Assembly (NCBI GenBank): GCA_963713815.1
Contig: CAVQNH010000033.1
Span: 1 to 64,000 of the forward strand
Length of the DNA stretch: 64,000 bases
Reading direction: 5' to 3'
From: RYN-230 sp963713815
Lineage (GTDB): Bacteria; Actinomycetota; Actinomycetes; Streptosporangiales; Streptosporangiaceae
Below are positions 27,992 through 36,083 of this stretch, piece after piece. Below the pieces are notes generated by a model that did no database searches, was not told where the DNA came from, and worked only from the letters and a program-made list of their open reading frames with translations. Position numbers and translations under genes: made by a program. Numbering within the stretch: the stretch's first letter is position 1; each line of letters starts with the position of its first letter.

Positions 27992-30058
27992 TCCGGCGCT
28001 ACCTGGGGTTCCTCATGCTCCGCGCCCTGGCCAGGCTGATCTGGCGGCTACTGCGGATCGCGGTTCTCGTGGCGGCCCTGATCCTGGCCGCTCCGGCCGT
28101 GCTGGTCGCGGCCTACGCGGCGGCGCTGGCCTGGTTCCTGGGCTGGCCGCCGCGCCAGCTCTACCGCGCTGCGGCCTGGTGCCTGCCGATGCTGGCGGCC
28201 TGGCTGGCCGCGATGGCCGCGGACGGCCGGCCATGGTCGCAGCTGGCCGCCGCCCCGTACCTGGCCTGGCTGGCCGCCTGGCACCAGGCCGCGGCGGGCA
28301 GCTACCTGAAGGCGGCGGTGACCGTGGCGCCGCTGGCCATCCCGGTCGGCCTGGTAGCCGGCGGCCTGGCCTGGTCCTGGCGGATCTACACCATGGAGAC
28401 GGGCAGCGGCGGGCTCGCACCCAGCGCCCCGGCCGCGTTCGACCAGCGGCAGTGGCGGCACCAGGTGCGCACCGCCCGGGCCCGGATCGCGGCGCCGGGC
28501 TCCGTGCCGTTGCTGTCCCGGGACGGCAGCGTGGTAGCCGGGGCCACGATCCGGGCGGTGCGGCAGCCGGCCCGGCCGCTGGCGGTCCTCCCGTTCCCCC
28601 GGCTCCGCTCGCACCAGGTGGTGCTGGGCACCACGGGAACCGGGAAGACGACCCTGCTGCTGAGGCTGTGGGCCGGGTTCATGACCCGCGGGATGCAGCT
28701 GCACGCCGCGGGCCGGGCGCCGCGCCCGCTGCTCGTCGTGCTGGACTGCAAGGGCGGGGCCGACTCGCGCCGGATCGCGGACCGGGCGCGCCGGGTGCTG
28801 CGCGGCGCGGGCGCGGCGTCCACTGCGGTCTGGCCCGACGAGGCCAGCCTGTCGCTGTGGGCGCTGCCGCCCCGGCAGCTGGTCAGCACGCTGGCGGACA
28901 TGGTCGAGTCCGGCACCGGCGGCGCCGCGTACTACGCCGACGTGCTGGAGGAGATCGTCCGGCTGGCCGTGGAGGCCCCGTGCGGCCCGCCCGCCAGCAC
29001 CGCGGACTTCCTCAGCCGGCTGGACGCGAACTGGCTGGGCCTGGCCTACGCAGGCGCCCCGGACGGTGGTTCCGCCGGGCTGCTGCGTTCCTCGGCCGGG
29101 CACGTCGGCGACGTGGCGCTGCGGTACCGGGCCCTGCTGCGCCGGCTGGGCACCGGCCTGGACGGGCCGGGCGGGTTCGGTGACGCGGACGCCTGGTACT
29201 GCATCCTGGAGGGGACCGCCGAGATCGCGGTGGCGGAGGCGCAGGCCCGTGCGCTGGTCGACCTGCTGGCCTGGTTCGCGGCCGGCGGTTCCCCGGGCGG
29301 TACGTCCCCCGCCGCGCTGCTCCGGGCGGCACTTCCCCGGCTGGCGCTCCCCGGGCGGCACGTCCCCAGCCGGGGCCAGTGCCCGCCGGGACATTCTCCT
29401 GGCGGTCGATGAGTTCAGCGCCGTGTCCCGCCTGGCTGCCTATCTGGCAGCTGTACGAGCGGGCCCGTTCCCTCGGCCTGGCCGTCCAGGTGTCGGCCCA
29501 GTCCTGGCCCGGGCTGGCCGCGGACGAGGACGAGCGGTACCGGGTGGCGACCACCGCGGACGGCGGCATCTGGCTGCTGCGCACGCCGCACCCGGAACCG
29601 GTCGCGGCCCTGGCCGGCGCGCGGCGGGTGGTGGACACGGCCCGCAGGCTCCTGGGCGTGCCGTTGTGGGCGCACGAGGGGCTGTCCCGGGCCGAGGGCA
29701 CGCCGGTGGTGGACCCCGAGCTCATCCGCGGGCTGGACGTCGGCCAGGCCGCCTACATCTACCGCGGCGGGGTGACCTACGTACAGGTGAAGCGCCTGGT
29801 GGCCGGGCCTGCGGAGCTGGCCGGCCCGGGCACCGGTGGCACTGCCGCCGCCGGAGCCCGGTCCGGGGAGCAGGCGGATGCGCCCCCGGCGACCGGGCCC
29901 CCGGCGGGCCGCCAGCGGCGGGCGCGGTCCCGGCCGGGATGCCCCCGGCGCCTGCCAGAGGTCCCGCGCCCGGGGTACCGGGGAGCGATCCGGGCGCGAC
30001 CCGGCCGGCTGACGTGAGCGCCCTGCTGGACGAGGCGTTCGGCGAGGAGCCCGGATGA
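27988..30058 (+). CDS. TraB/FtsK-like DNA-transfer ATPase (several frame breaks)
   Basis: An ATPase of the type encoded next to replication-relaxation genes on actinobacterial elements. Three or four membrane segments occupy residues 1-130. A Walker A motif GTTGTGKTT lies at residues 214-222, followed by LLVVLDCKGGADSRR. The first frame is good to about 29290. Then DILLAVDEFSAVSR (Walker B region) appears in a second frame. IWQLYERARSLGLAVQVSAQSW onwards is in a third frame. The ending VSALLDEAFGEEPG is back in the second. At least three indels are needed; one extra base at 29432-29435 explains one of them. ATGA overlaps join it to both neighbours. It looks like a decaying mobile-element gene. 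Confidence 0.7.
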
Positions 30059-30706
30059 GCAGCCTGCCCGGCGGCGACCCGTTCGCCGCCCTCGGCCTGC
30101 CGGCCCGGCCGGGCCTGACCGATGACGAGGTCCGCTCGGCCTGGCGGCGGGTCGCCACCGCGACCCACCCGGACCGGGCCGACGGCGGCGACCCCAGCCG
30201 GTTCGCGATCGCCGCCGCGGCATACACCGTCCTGCGGACCAGGTCGGGGCGGGGTGAGGCCCTGGCCGACATGGTCTCCCCATCCCCGGGGTCCCGGTGG
30301 CCGCGGGCCGCCCGGGCCCGGGTCCCGGACACCGGCCAGGACACCGGCCCGCCCCGGGCTGGCCCAGCTCCCCCGGCCGCTCCCCCGGGCCCCGCACTCC
30401 CGGAGGCTGCTGCCGCAGCCCGGCCCGGCCCAGCCGGTGACGACTTCCCCAGCTGCCTCACTGCCAGGGGCGGCCTCCCACATCGGACGGCCGGGATGGG
30501 TGGGGTGGCTGAGTCGCGTGCGGCTGCTATCCCGGATCCGCCGGGGCCGCCCGGCCCGGCTGGCCCTCCGGTTCCTGATCGCCGCCGCAGTGGCCGCGAT
30601 CGCCGTGGCGGCCGCCGGCGCCCAGCCCGCCACTCCCGCCCTGATCACCGGCGCCGTCACCTGGCTGCTGCTCACCGCCCCCCACGACCTGGCCCCACCC
30701 CCCTGA
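30055..30706 (+). CDS. J-domain protein with C-terminal membrane segments (frame break)
   Basis: The N-terminal 65 residues form a DnaJ-like J-domain, with the essential HPD at residues 38-40 inside THPDRADGG. This would stimulate a DnaK-type chaperone. A Pro/Ala-rich linker follows. The expected C-terminus, with ALRFLIAAAVAAIAVAAAG and TPALITGAVTWLLLTA membrane-like segments, is found only in another frame that ends at 30706. An insertion of one base between about 30260 and 30500 would explain this. It is the third gene of the island operon and starts in an ATGA overlap with the ATPase. Confidence 0.65.
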
Positions 30707-30741
30707 AACCCGCCAGCCCGCCGGCGCATCTGAGGTTGCCC

Positions 30742-30906
30742 TCAGTCGGCTGACGTCACGTCGTCGAACTTGCCGTCCTTGACGGCGGCGATGAACTCGG
30801 CCCACTCGGCTGCGGAGACGTGCAGCACCTCGTCACCGGGGAGATGGTTGCTGGAGCGGAGGTCAACTGCTCCGGGATGCAGGCACGGCACGACCTCAAT
30901 GCTCAT
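30742..30906 (-). CDS. DUF397-like small protein
   Basis: A 54-residue protein with the C-terminal mark of DUF397: a VLHVSAAEWAEFI segment followed by KDGKFDDV. Its N-terminal half, with VDLRSSNHLPGDE, is shorter than usual. DUF397 proteins are abundant in filamentous actinobacteria, usually next to helix-turn-helix regulators, and often behave as small partner proteins. ATG at 30906 has GGAGGAC upstream. It is the second gene of a two-gene unit that is divergent from a GntR-type regulator. Confidence 0.75.
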   Translation of the reverse strand: MSIEVVPCLHPGAVDLRSSNHLPGDEVLHVSAAEWAEFIAAVKDGKFDDVTSAD

Positions 30907-30910
30907 GCGG

Positions 30911-31207
30911 TCACGTCCTCCCCGACCCACTCTCGGCGGCCAGCTTCCGGTCCAGTTCGGCCAGCGAGTGGGCGACCACGACTTCCTGCGCGGTGGGCGT
31001 CGGCCGCCGGATCGCGATGAGACTCGCTGGCTCCGCGACCGCGATCTCCCACGTGGTGCCGTACCTCGCGATGATCTGGGCCAGGCTCGGCCCCGGCGGA
31101 ATGCCCGGAGTCGGCCGCGGCGTAGCGAACAACTGGTGCGCGGCGGTGGCCAGGCGGGCGCCAGCGTCGGTTAACGGGGTGGGGTGCACGCCCGGTGACT
31201 GCTCCAC
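30911..31207 (-). CDS. Small hypothetical protein upstream of DUF397
   Basis: A 98-residue protein that I cannot assign to a named family. Visible features are a helical N-terminus (LTDAGARLATAAHQLF), a Pro-rich turn, then TTWEIAVAEPASLIAIRRPT, which looks like two beta strands, and a helical end with LAELDRKLAAE. GTG at 31207 follows GGAG. The stop lies four bases before the DUF397 start, so the two genes are probably translated together. It faces the GntR regulator across a 134-base gap with an inverted repeat. Confidence 0.65.
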   Translation of the reverse strand: MEQSPGVHPTPLTDAGARLATAAHQLFATPRPTPGIPPGPSLAQIIARYGTTWEIAVAEPASLIAIRRPTPTAQEVVVAHSLAELDRKLAAESGSGRT

Positions 31208-31268
31208 GGCTCATCTCCAGGGAAGGCAATTACACGCTGTAGTCGCCATCATGTTACTGCAACCTGTC

Positions 31269-31292
31269 CTAACCTGTCTATACCTAGGTTAG
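31269..31292. promoter_or_regulatory. Candidate operator between divergent GntR and DUF397 units
   Basis: A 7-bp inverted repeat, CTAACCT and AGGTTAG, with a 10-base spacer lies in the middle of the divergent intergenic region. Further direct half-sites (AACCTG at 31261, CTAACC near 31313) flank it. The AT-rich arms stand out in this GC-rich DNA. The short GntR protein encoded at 31342 is the obvious candidate to bind here. Confidence 0.5.
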
Positions 31293-31341
31293 ACCGTACC
31301 CTCCTAACCAGGCACAACACAGCCCGCTTAGGGTCAGGTTC

Positions 31342-31587
31342 ATGATCGTCAACCCCGACTCGGCTGTGCCGCTGTGGCGGCAGGTTGCGTCCTGGATCGC
31401 CGGGCGGATCATCGAGCCGGGACAGCGCCTGCCGTCAGAGGCGACGATCATGCAAGATCTGGGCGTGTCACGCGGGACCGTGAGGCAGGCGTATCGCTAC
31501 CTGGCGACGCAGGGTTGGGCCGTGGTCGTCTCCGGCAAGGGCGCGTTCGCGGCCGATCCGCTCCCCCCTGGCAAGCCGGAGATCTGA
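31342..31587 (+). CDS. Minimal GntR-family regulator
   Basis: An 81-residue protein consisting almost only of a GntR winged helix-turn-helix. The signature runs through PLWRQVASWIAGRI, GQRLPSEATIMQDLGVSRGTVRQAY and GWAVVVSGKGAF. The usual C-terminal effector-binding domain is missing. Such minimal GntR proteins are frequent on actinobacterial mobile elements and next to DUF397 genes. It probably represses its own gene and the divergent pair through the repeat at 31269-31292. Confidence 0.88.
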   Translation: MIVNPDSAVPLWRQVASWIAGRIIEPGQRLPSEATIMQDLGVSRGTVRQAYRYLATQGWAVVVSGKGAFAADPLPPGKPEI

Positions 31588-31618
31588 GGCAGGCAGGACC
31601 GGGCCCACGCGGCCCGAT

Positions 31619-31784
31619 TCAACGGGTGTAACAGAGCTGGTCAGCGGATTTAGGCCGAATTTGATTAGAAACCATCCGCTCGGACCCGTCCGGCTGGACG
31701 TAGGCGCAGACCCTGTCCGAGACCTCCTGCACTTCCGGGTCGGCGGGCGATGGTGATCTCGGCGGTCAGGCTGCTGCTCATCAT
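31619..31784 (-). pseudogene. Fragment resembling the start of an MBL-fold hydrolase
   Basis: On the minus strand an ATG at 31784 (or 31781) opens a frame with MSSSLTAEITIARRP. A shift by one base then gives DPEVQEVSDRVCAYVQPDG, which resembles the N-terminal strand pair of metallo-beta-lactamase-fold hydrolases, before a stop at 31619. No metal-binding HxHxDH part is present. It looks like a truncated and frame-shifted remnant; alternatively it may be chance similarity. Confidence 0.3.
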
Positions 31785-31961
31785 GCTTTCCTTCACGCGA
31801 CACCTGCCGGGGCGTAGTCTCGGGGTCGGCGCGCGGGGCGCCGCCGGGTCCGCGGACAGGGCCGAGCCCACCCGAGCAGGTTTGTCACGAACGGTACTGG
31901 CTGATCAGCCTCCTTTCGGCCTGACGATGCGGACCGCAGGCGGTGAAAGGGGGTTGGCACC

Positions 31962-33460
31962 ATGCCATCCGTATCTCTGCCCGACGACGCCAGCCTGGAG
32001 CAGCTCCGCAAGCAGGCCAAGGACGTGCGGGACCTGGCCCGCGCGGGCGTGCCCGGAGCCCTGGATCTGGTCGCCGAGTATCACCCGAAGGGCGCGCACG
32101 CGGTCACGCTGACCGGCGCGCAGCTCGTGGTCGCCCGGCACAACGGGTTCGCGTCCTGGGCGCGGCTGAAGCAGCACCTGGAGATGATCGAGCGGTACCG
32201 CCGGTCCCCCGACGAGGTCGACCAGACCTCCGGAGCGGCGGATGAGTTCCTCGCGTTCGCCTGCCTGCGCTTCGGCGGCGACGACGAGCCCTCCCGCTGG
32301 GAACGAGCGGCCCGGGTGCTGGCCGCCCACCCGGAGCTGACCCGCTCCAGCATCTATGTCGCGGCCGCCGCCGGGGACGAGGCGTCGGTCCGGGCGCAGG
32401 TCGCGGCCGACCCGGCGCTGGCCAGCCGCGAGGGCGGCCCGTACGGGTGGGAGCCGCTGCTGTACCTCGCGAGCGCCCGGCACGACCCGGGGATCAGCGA
32501 GGAAGCCACGCTCGGCACGGCCCGCGCGCTGCTGGAGCACGGCGGCGACCCGAACGCCGGCTACCTGTGGCACGGCCTGTACCCGCCGTACACGGCGGCG
32601 ACCTGCGCGCTGGGCAGCCACGACGAGGACGAGCACCCGCACGCGTTCGCGCTCGCCGAGCTGCTGCTGACCGCGGGCGCCGACGCGAACGACGGGCAGT
32701 TGCTGTATGACCGCCAGTTCGGCCGCGACGACCGGCACCTGGTACTGCTGTTCGAGCATGGTCTCGGCCGGGGGACGGCGGGCCGTGGGCGATGCGGTTC
32801 GGCGACAAGGCCGACTCGCCGCGCGAGATGCTGCGCGGGCAGCTGTGGTGGGCGATCGTGCACGACATGCGCGACCGGGTCCGGCTGCTGGTCGAGCACG
32901 GCGTCGACTTCCGCACGCCGTACGCGGCACCGGGCGGACGGCCGACAGCGCTGCGGAACTCCGACGGGCTCACCCCGGCCGAGCTGGCCAAGCTGAGCGG
33001 GTACCCGGAGCTGGCCGGGTGGCTGGTCAGCCGCGGCGCCGCCCCGCCGGCGCTCGACGAGGTCAACTCGCTGATCGCTGCCGTCCTGGCCGGAGATCGG
33101 GACACCGCGACGCGGCTGCGGGCCTTCGCCCCCCAGGCGCGCGAGCGGCGGCCCGGCCTGATGGCCTGGGCGGCATCGGGCGGCAAGCTCGACGCGATCG
33201 CGCTGCTGGCCGAGCTCGGCTTCGACGTGAACGCCCGCGGCCGCCTCGACATCCCGCTCGAGCAGCAATGGTTCACCCCGCTGCACGAGGCGGCGCAGAC
33301 GGGCGACGTCGAGATGGCGCGGCTGCTGCTGGGGCTGGGCGCCGACCCGAACATCAGGAGCGAATGGGGCGCGACGCCGCTGGACAGCGCCCGGCAGCAC
33401 GGCCAGGAGGCCGTCGCCGAGCTGCTCGAGCCCCTGACCGCTACGGCTACGGGCCGGTGA
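31962..33460 (+). CDS. Ankyrin-repeat protein (frame break)
   Basis: An ankyrin-type protein of about 499 residues in two frames. The N-terminus starts SLEQLRKQAKDVRDLARAG, a segment that I recall from actinobacterial ankyrin proteins. Helical repeats follow with marks such as ARALLEHGGDPNAG and AELLLTAGADAND. Near 32760-32795 the frame changes; restoring one base gives GPWAMRFGDKADSPREML. The second frame then continues with RVRLLVEHGVDF, IALLAELGFDVNARG, FTPLHEAAQTGD and ARLLLGLGADPN. It probably mediates protein-protein contacts in the cytoplasm. ATG at 31962 follows AAAGGGGG. Confidence 0.75.
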
Positions 33461-33561
33461 CCGTGATCCGGGTCGCGGCGCTCAGCTTCACGACGCCGAC
33501 GAAGTCGATCACCTGGCTGCTCTTCACCGCCCGCGACGACCTGGCCGCCCCTGACCACTGA
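33457..33561 (+). pseudogene. Short frame resembling the C-terminus of the J-domain protein
   Basis: A GTG overlapping the ankyrin stop opens a 34-codon frame. It contains VAALSFTTPTKSITWLLFTA and then DDLAAP. This resembles the end of the J-domain gene at 30600-30706, which reads TPALITGAVTWLLLTA followed by HDLAPP. The DNA shares TCACCTGGCTGCT and ACGACCTGGCC. I read it as the 3' remnant of a second copy of that gene family, but a small independent peptide cannot be ruled out. Confidence 0.35.
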
Positions 33562-33619
33562 CCACTGACCCGCCAGCCACTCCAGCCTCATCCATCTCCC
33601 ACGGCCTCGGCCAAAGTTG

Positions 33620-33669
33620 CGTGATCATGGCTTTGGTGTCGTTGCAACGACACCAAAGCCATGATCACG
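33620..33669. repeat. 50-bp perfect palindrome without loop
   Basis: Two 25-bp arms are exact reverse complements with no spacer, centred between 33644 and 33645. The sequence passes through TGATCATGG, CTTTGGTGTCG and the central TTGCAA. It is intergenic, 59 bases after the short frame at 33561 and 144 bases before the VOC gene. It is less GC-rich than its surroundings. It could act as a transcription terminator, a REP-like repeat or the end of a small mobile element. Confidence 0.85.
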
Positions 33670-33776
33670 AACTCGGCAGCGGCCTGACCCGGGCGAGCGG
33701 GGCGCCCCGTGACGCCCGCGGGTTCGGCGGAGCCTTCCCGGGCGTGTTCAGGGGGCGCAAATCTCCCCGGGCCGGC

Positions 33777-33805
33777 TTACCGGTAAGAGAATTCTTACCT
33801 ATAAT
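33777..33805 (+). promoter_or_regulatory. Leaderless promoter with ArsR-type operator
   Basis: TTACCG (33777-33782) and TATAAT (33800-33805) are separated by 17 bases, a textbook -35/-10 pair. The spacer holds an inverted repeat GGTAAGA-GAAT-TCTTACC (33782-33799), and TTACCGGTAA overlaps the -35 box. The expected start of transcription lies at about 33812, next to the ATG at 33813, so the mRNA should be leaderless. An operator in the spacer fits repression by the ArsR protein encoded in the same operon. Confidence 0.75.
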
Positions 33806-33812
33806 CGCCGGC

Positions 33813-34202
33813 ATGAGCATCACGCAGATTCAGCTTTTCTCGCTACCCGTGACCGACCAGGACCGGGCCCGGGACTTCTACGTGGACACCCTCGGCTTCG
33901 AGCTCGTGGCCGACACCGCGATGGGCCCGGGCCAGCGGTGGGTCCAGGTCAGGCCGCCCGGCGCGGCGACCTCCATCACGCTGGTCACCTGGTTCCCGGC
34001 CATGCCCGCCGGGTCAGCCAAGGGCACCGTGCTGGAGACCGGCGACCTCGACGGCGACGTGGCGGCGCTCCGGGCCCGCGGCGTGGTCATCGACGCCGGC
34101 GTCCAGGAGGCACCCTGGGGACGGTTCGTGACCTTCGACGACCCGGACGGCAACGGCCTGATCCTGCAGGCCACGGCGGTAGCTCCCCCGCCCCGCGGCT
34201 GA
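33813..34202 (+). CDS. VOC-fold (glyoxalase-like) protein
   Basis: A 129-residue vicinal-oxygen-chelate fold protein with the usual two beta-alpha-beta-beta-beta halves. Marks are RARDFYVDTLGFEL in the first half and FVTFDDPDGNGLILQ at the end. Members include glyoxalase I, extradiol dioxygenases and antibiotic-binding proteins; the substrate here is unknown. It is the first gene of a three-gene operon with an ArsR repressor and an SRPBCC protein, transcribed from the promoter at 33777-33805. Confidence 0.9.
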   Translation: MSITQIQLFSLPVTDQDRARDFYVDTLGFELVADTAMGPGQRWVQVRPPGAATSITLVTWFPAMPAGSAKGTVLETGDLDGDVAALRARGVVIDAGVQEAPWGRFVTFDDPDGNGLILQATAVAPPPRG

Positions 34203-34210
34203 GGCCCGCC

Positions 34211-34525
34211 GTGCCCGGCCCCGACGTGTTCGACGCCATCGCCAGCCCGGTCCGCCGCGCCCTCCTGGACGTGCTCGCCGGCGGCGCCCGGTCGGTGCAC
34301 GACCTGGCGGCGCCGTTCGAGATGAGCCTGCCGGCCGTATCCCAGCATCTCCGGGTGCTGCGCGATGCGGGCCTGGTCACTGAGGAACGCGTCGGCCGGG
34401 AACGGCACTACCGCCTGGACGCCCGCCCGCTGCGGGCCGTGGCGGACTGGACGGCCCACTACGAGCAGTTCTGGCGGCGCCACGCCCGGCTGCTCCGCGA
34501 ACTACTGGAAGAGGAGGACAGCTGA
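34211..34525 (+). CDS. ArsR-family transcriptional repressor
   Basis: A 104-residue winged helix-turn-helix protein of the ArsR family. It shows DAIASPVRRALLDVL, then LPAVSQHLRVLRDAGLVTEERVG-type recognition helix and wing. No cysteine metal site is visible. It therefore belongs to the non-metal group often paired with SRPBCC (AHSA1) genes. It likely represses its own operon through the repeat at 33782-33799. GTG at 34211 lies eight bases after the VOC stop. Confidence 0.92.
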   Translation: MPGPDVFDAIASPVRRALLDVLAGGARSVHDLAAPFEMSLPAVSQHLRVLRDAGLVTEERVGRERHYRLDARPLRAVADWTAHYEQFWRRHARLLRELLEEEDS

Positions 34526-34950
34526 TGGCATCCGTCGAGGTGGATCAGTTCCTGCCCCAGCCACCCGGGCGGGTCTGGCAGGCCCTCACCGACCCGGTCC
34601 TGCTGGCCCGCTGGCTGATGCCCAACGACTTCAAGCCGGTGGTCGGCCACGCCTTCACGTTCCGGACCGAGCCGGTCCCCCGGCATGGCTTCGACGGTGT
34701 CGTGCACTGCCAGGTGCTCGACCTGGAGCCACCCCAGCTGATGCGGTTCTCCTGGCGATCACGGAACCTCGACACCGTCGTCAGCTGGTTCCTGGCCCCC
34801 GAAGGCACCGGCACCCGGCTGCTGATCACGCACGATGGCTTCGATGACGCCGACCCGGGCCAGCGCACCGTCATGGGGATCCTGGGCGGCGGCTGGCGCG
34901 GGCACCTGATCCAGCGGCTGGGCGCCCTGCTGGATGAGGACGGAGCCTGA
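34525..34950 (+). CDS. SRPBCC/AHSA1-domain protein
   Basis: A 141-residue START-like (AHSA1) domain protein with the typical opening PPGRVWQALTDPVLLARWLMP, a middle LMRFSWRSRN and an end GTRLLITHDGF. These proteins form a hydrophobic cavity and may bind a small hydrophobic ligand. The ATG overlaps the ArsR stop by one base, so translation is coupled. The ArsR-SRPBCC pair is a common bacterial arrangement. The stop codon lies inside the terminator hairpin. Confidence 0.9.
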   Translation: MASVEVDQFLPQPPGRVWQALTDPVLLARWLMPNDFKPVVGHAFTFRTEPVPRHGFDGVVHCQVLDLEPPQLMRFSWRSRNLDTVVSWFLAPEGTGTRLLITHDGFDDADPGQRTVMGILGGGWRGHLIQRLGALLDEDGA

Positions 34951-34975
34951 CCGCGCCCGGGCCGGGCGCGGTCAG
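34947..34975. terminator. Bidirectional hairpin between convergent genes
   Basis: A 12-bp perfect G:C-rich stem with a five-base loop begins at the stop codon of the SRPBCC gene. It lies 38 bases past the stop of the convergent sulfurtransferase. It can serve both transcripts. Confidence 0.75.
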
Positions 34976-35012
34976 CGGCCGGCTCAGCGGGGCGGGGCAA
35001 CCCCGGCCGGGG

Positions 35013-35864
35013 TCAGCCGGGGCCGGTCGCGACGGGGCGGGCGGGGTCGGTGATCCAGTCGGACCACGAGCCCACGTAGAGCGCGGCCGGGATGCCCGCG
35101 ATCGCCATCGCGAGCACCTCGTGTGCCGCGGTCACCCCGGACCCGCAGTACGCCCCGGTCGTGACGGCCCCGCCCGGGGTGCCGGCCGCGCCCACCCCCA
35201 GCCGGGTGAACCGGTCCCGCAACGCCTCCGCGTCCAGGAACCGCCCGGCCGGATCGAGGTTCCCGGTGGTGGGCGCGCTCACCGCCGCCGGGATGTGCCC
35301 GGCGACCGGGTTGACCGGTTCGGTCTCGCCCCGGTAGCGCTCCGCCGCCCGGGCGTCCAGCAGCACGCCCTCGCGCGCCATCCGGGCCGCGCCCTCCGCG
35401 TCGAGCAGCGGCAGGTGACCGGGCCGGGCGGTGAACGTGCCGGCCCCCGGCGCGGCGGCGGGCCCGGTCTCGATCGGCAGGTCCGCGGCCAGCCAGGCCT
35501 GATAGCCGCCGTCGAGGACCTGAACCTGCTGATGCCCGAAGTAGCGCAGCAGCCACCAGGCGCGGGCGGCCGCCGTCGAGTCGTTCTCGTCGTAGGCCAC
35601 CACGGGCCGGTCGTCACTGATCCCGGCCCGGCGCATCGCCGCCTGGAACGTGCCCGCGTCCGGCAGTGGGTGCCGTCCCCCGGTCCCGGGCGGCCCCGCC
35701 AGATCGCGGTCCAGGTCCGCGAACTGCGCGCCGGGCAGGTGGCCCTCACGGTAGCGGTCGAGCCCGGGCGGGCCGCCCAGCCGCCACCGCACATCCAGCA
35801 GGACGGGCGCCGGCCCGCCCGCCATGGCCGCCGCGAGCGCCGCGGCATCGACGGTTGAATCCAC
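35013..35864 (-). CDS. sseA: Thiosulfate/3-mercaptopyruvate sulfurtransferase (two rhodanese domains)
   Basis: A 283-residue tandem rhodanese protein that transfers sulfane sulfur to a thiol or cyanide acceptor. The N-terminal domain (about 5-130) is inactive, with Asp in place of the active cysteine in AYDENDST. The C-terminal domain holds Cys240 in the loop CGSGVTA. The GSGVTA loop resembles the mercaptopyruvate type more than the thiosulfate type. It is complete. The gene is followed by the convergent terminator and is probably monocistronic. Confidence 0.9.
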   Translation of the reverse strand: MDSTVDAAALAAAMAGGPAPVLLDVRWRLGGPPGLDRYREGHLPGAQFADLDRDLAGPPGTGGRHPLPDAGTFQAAMRRAGISDDRPVVAYDENDSTAAARAWWLLRYFGHQQVQVLDGGYQAWLAADLPIETGPAAAPGAGTFTARPGHLPLLDAEGAARMAREGVLLDARAAERYRGETEPVNPVAGHIPAAVSAPTTGNLDPAGRFLDAEALRDRFTRLGVGAAGTPGGAVTTGAYCGSGVTAAHEVLAMAIAGIPAALYVGSWSDWITDPARPVATGPG

Positions 35865-36083
35865 CGTTTTGTCCCTTCAGCCCGTACTGCGTGTTAGCAC
35901 CCGGATCGTGCCCTGGTCCGCCCCAGGGCCGGAATCGTTCTGTGGACAACTGGCCCCGTATCTGTGGATGAACACCCGCCGCCGCCTGGATTCCCCCGTG
36001 CGTCACTGTGGATAACTCCGCCAGTCAGGCCACGCGGGCCCCGGGCAGCCTCCGTGCTGGCTGCCCCGTGCCCGCCGGCCCGA

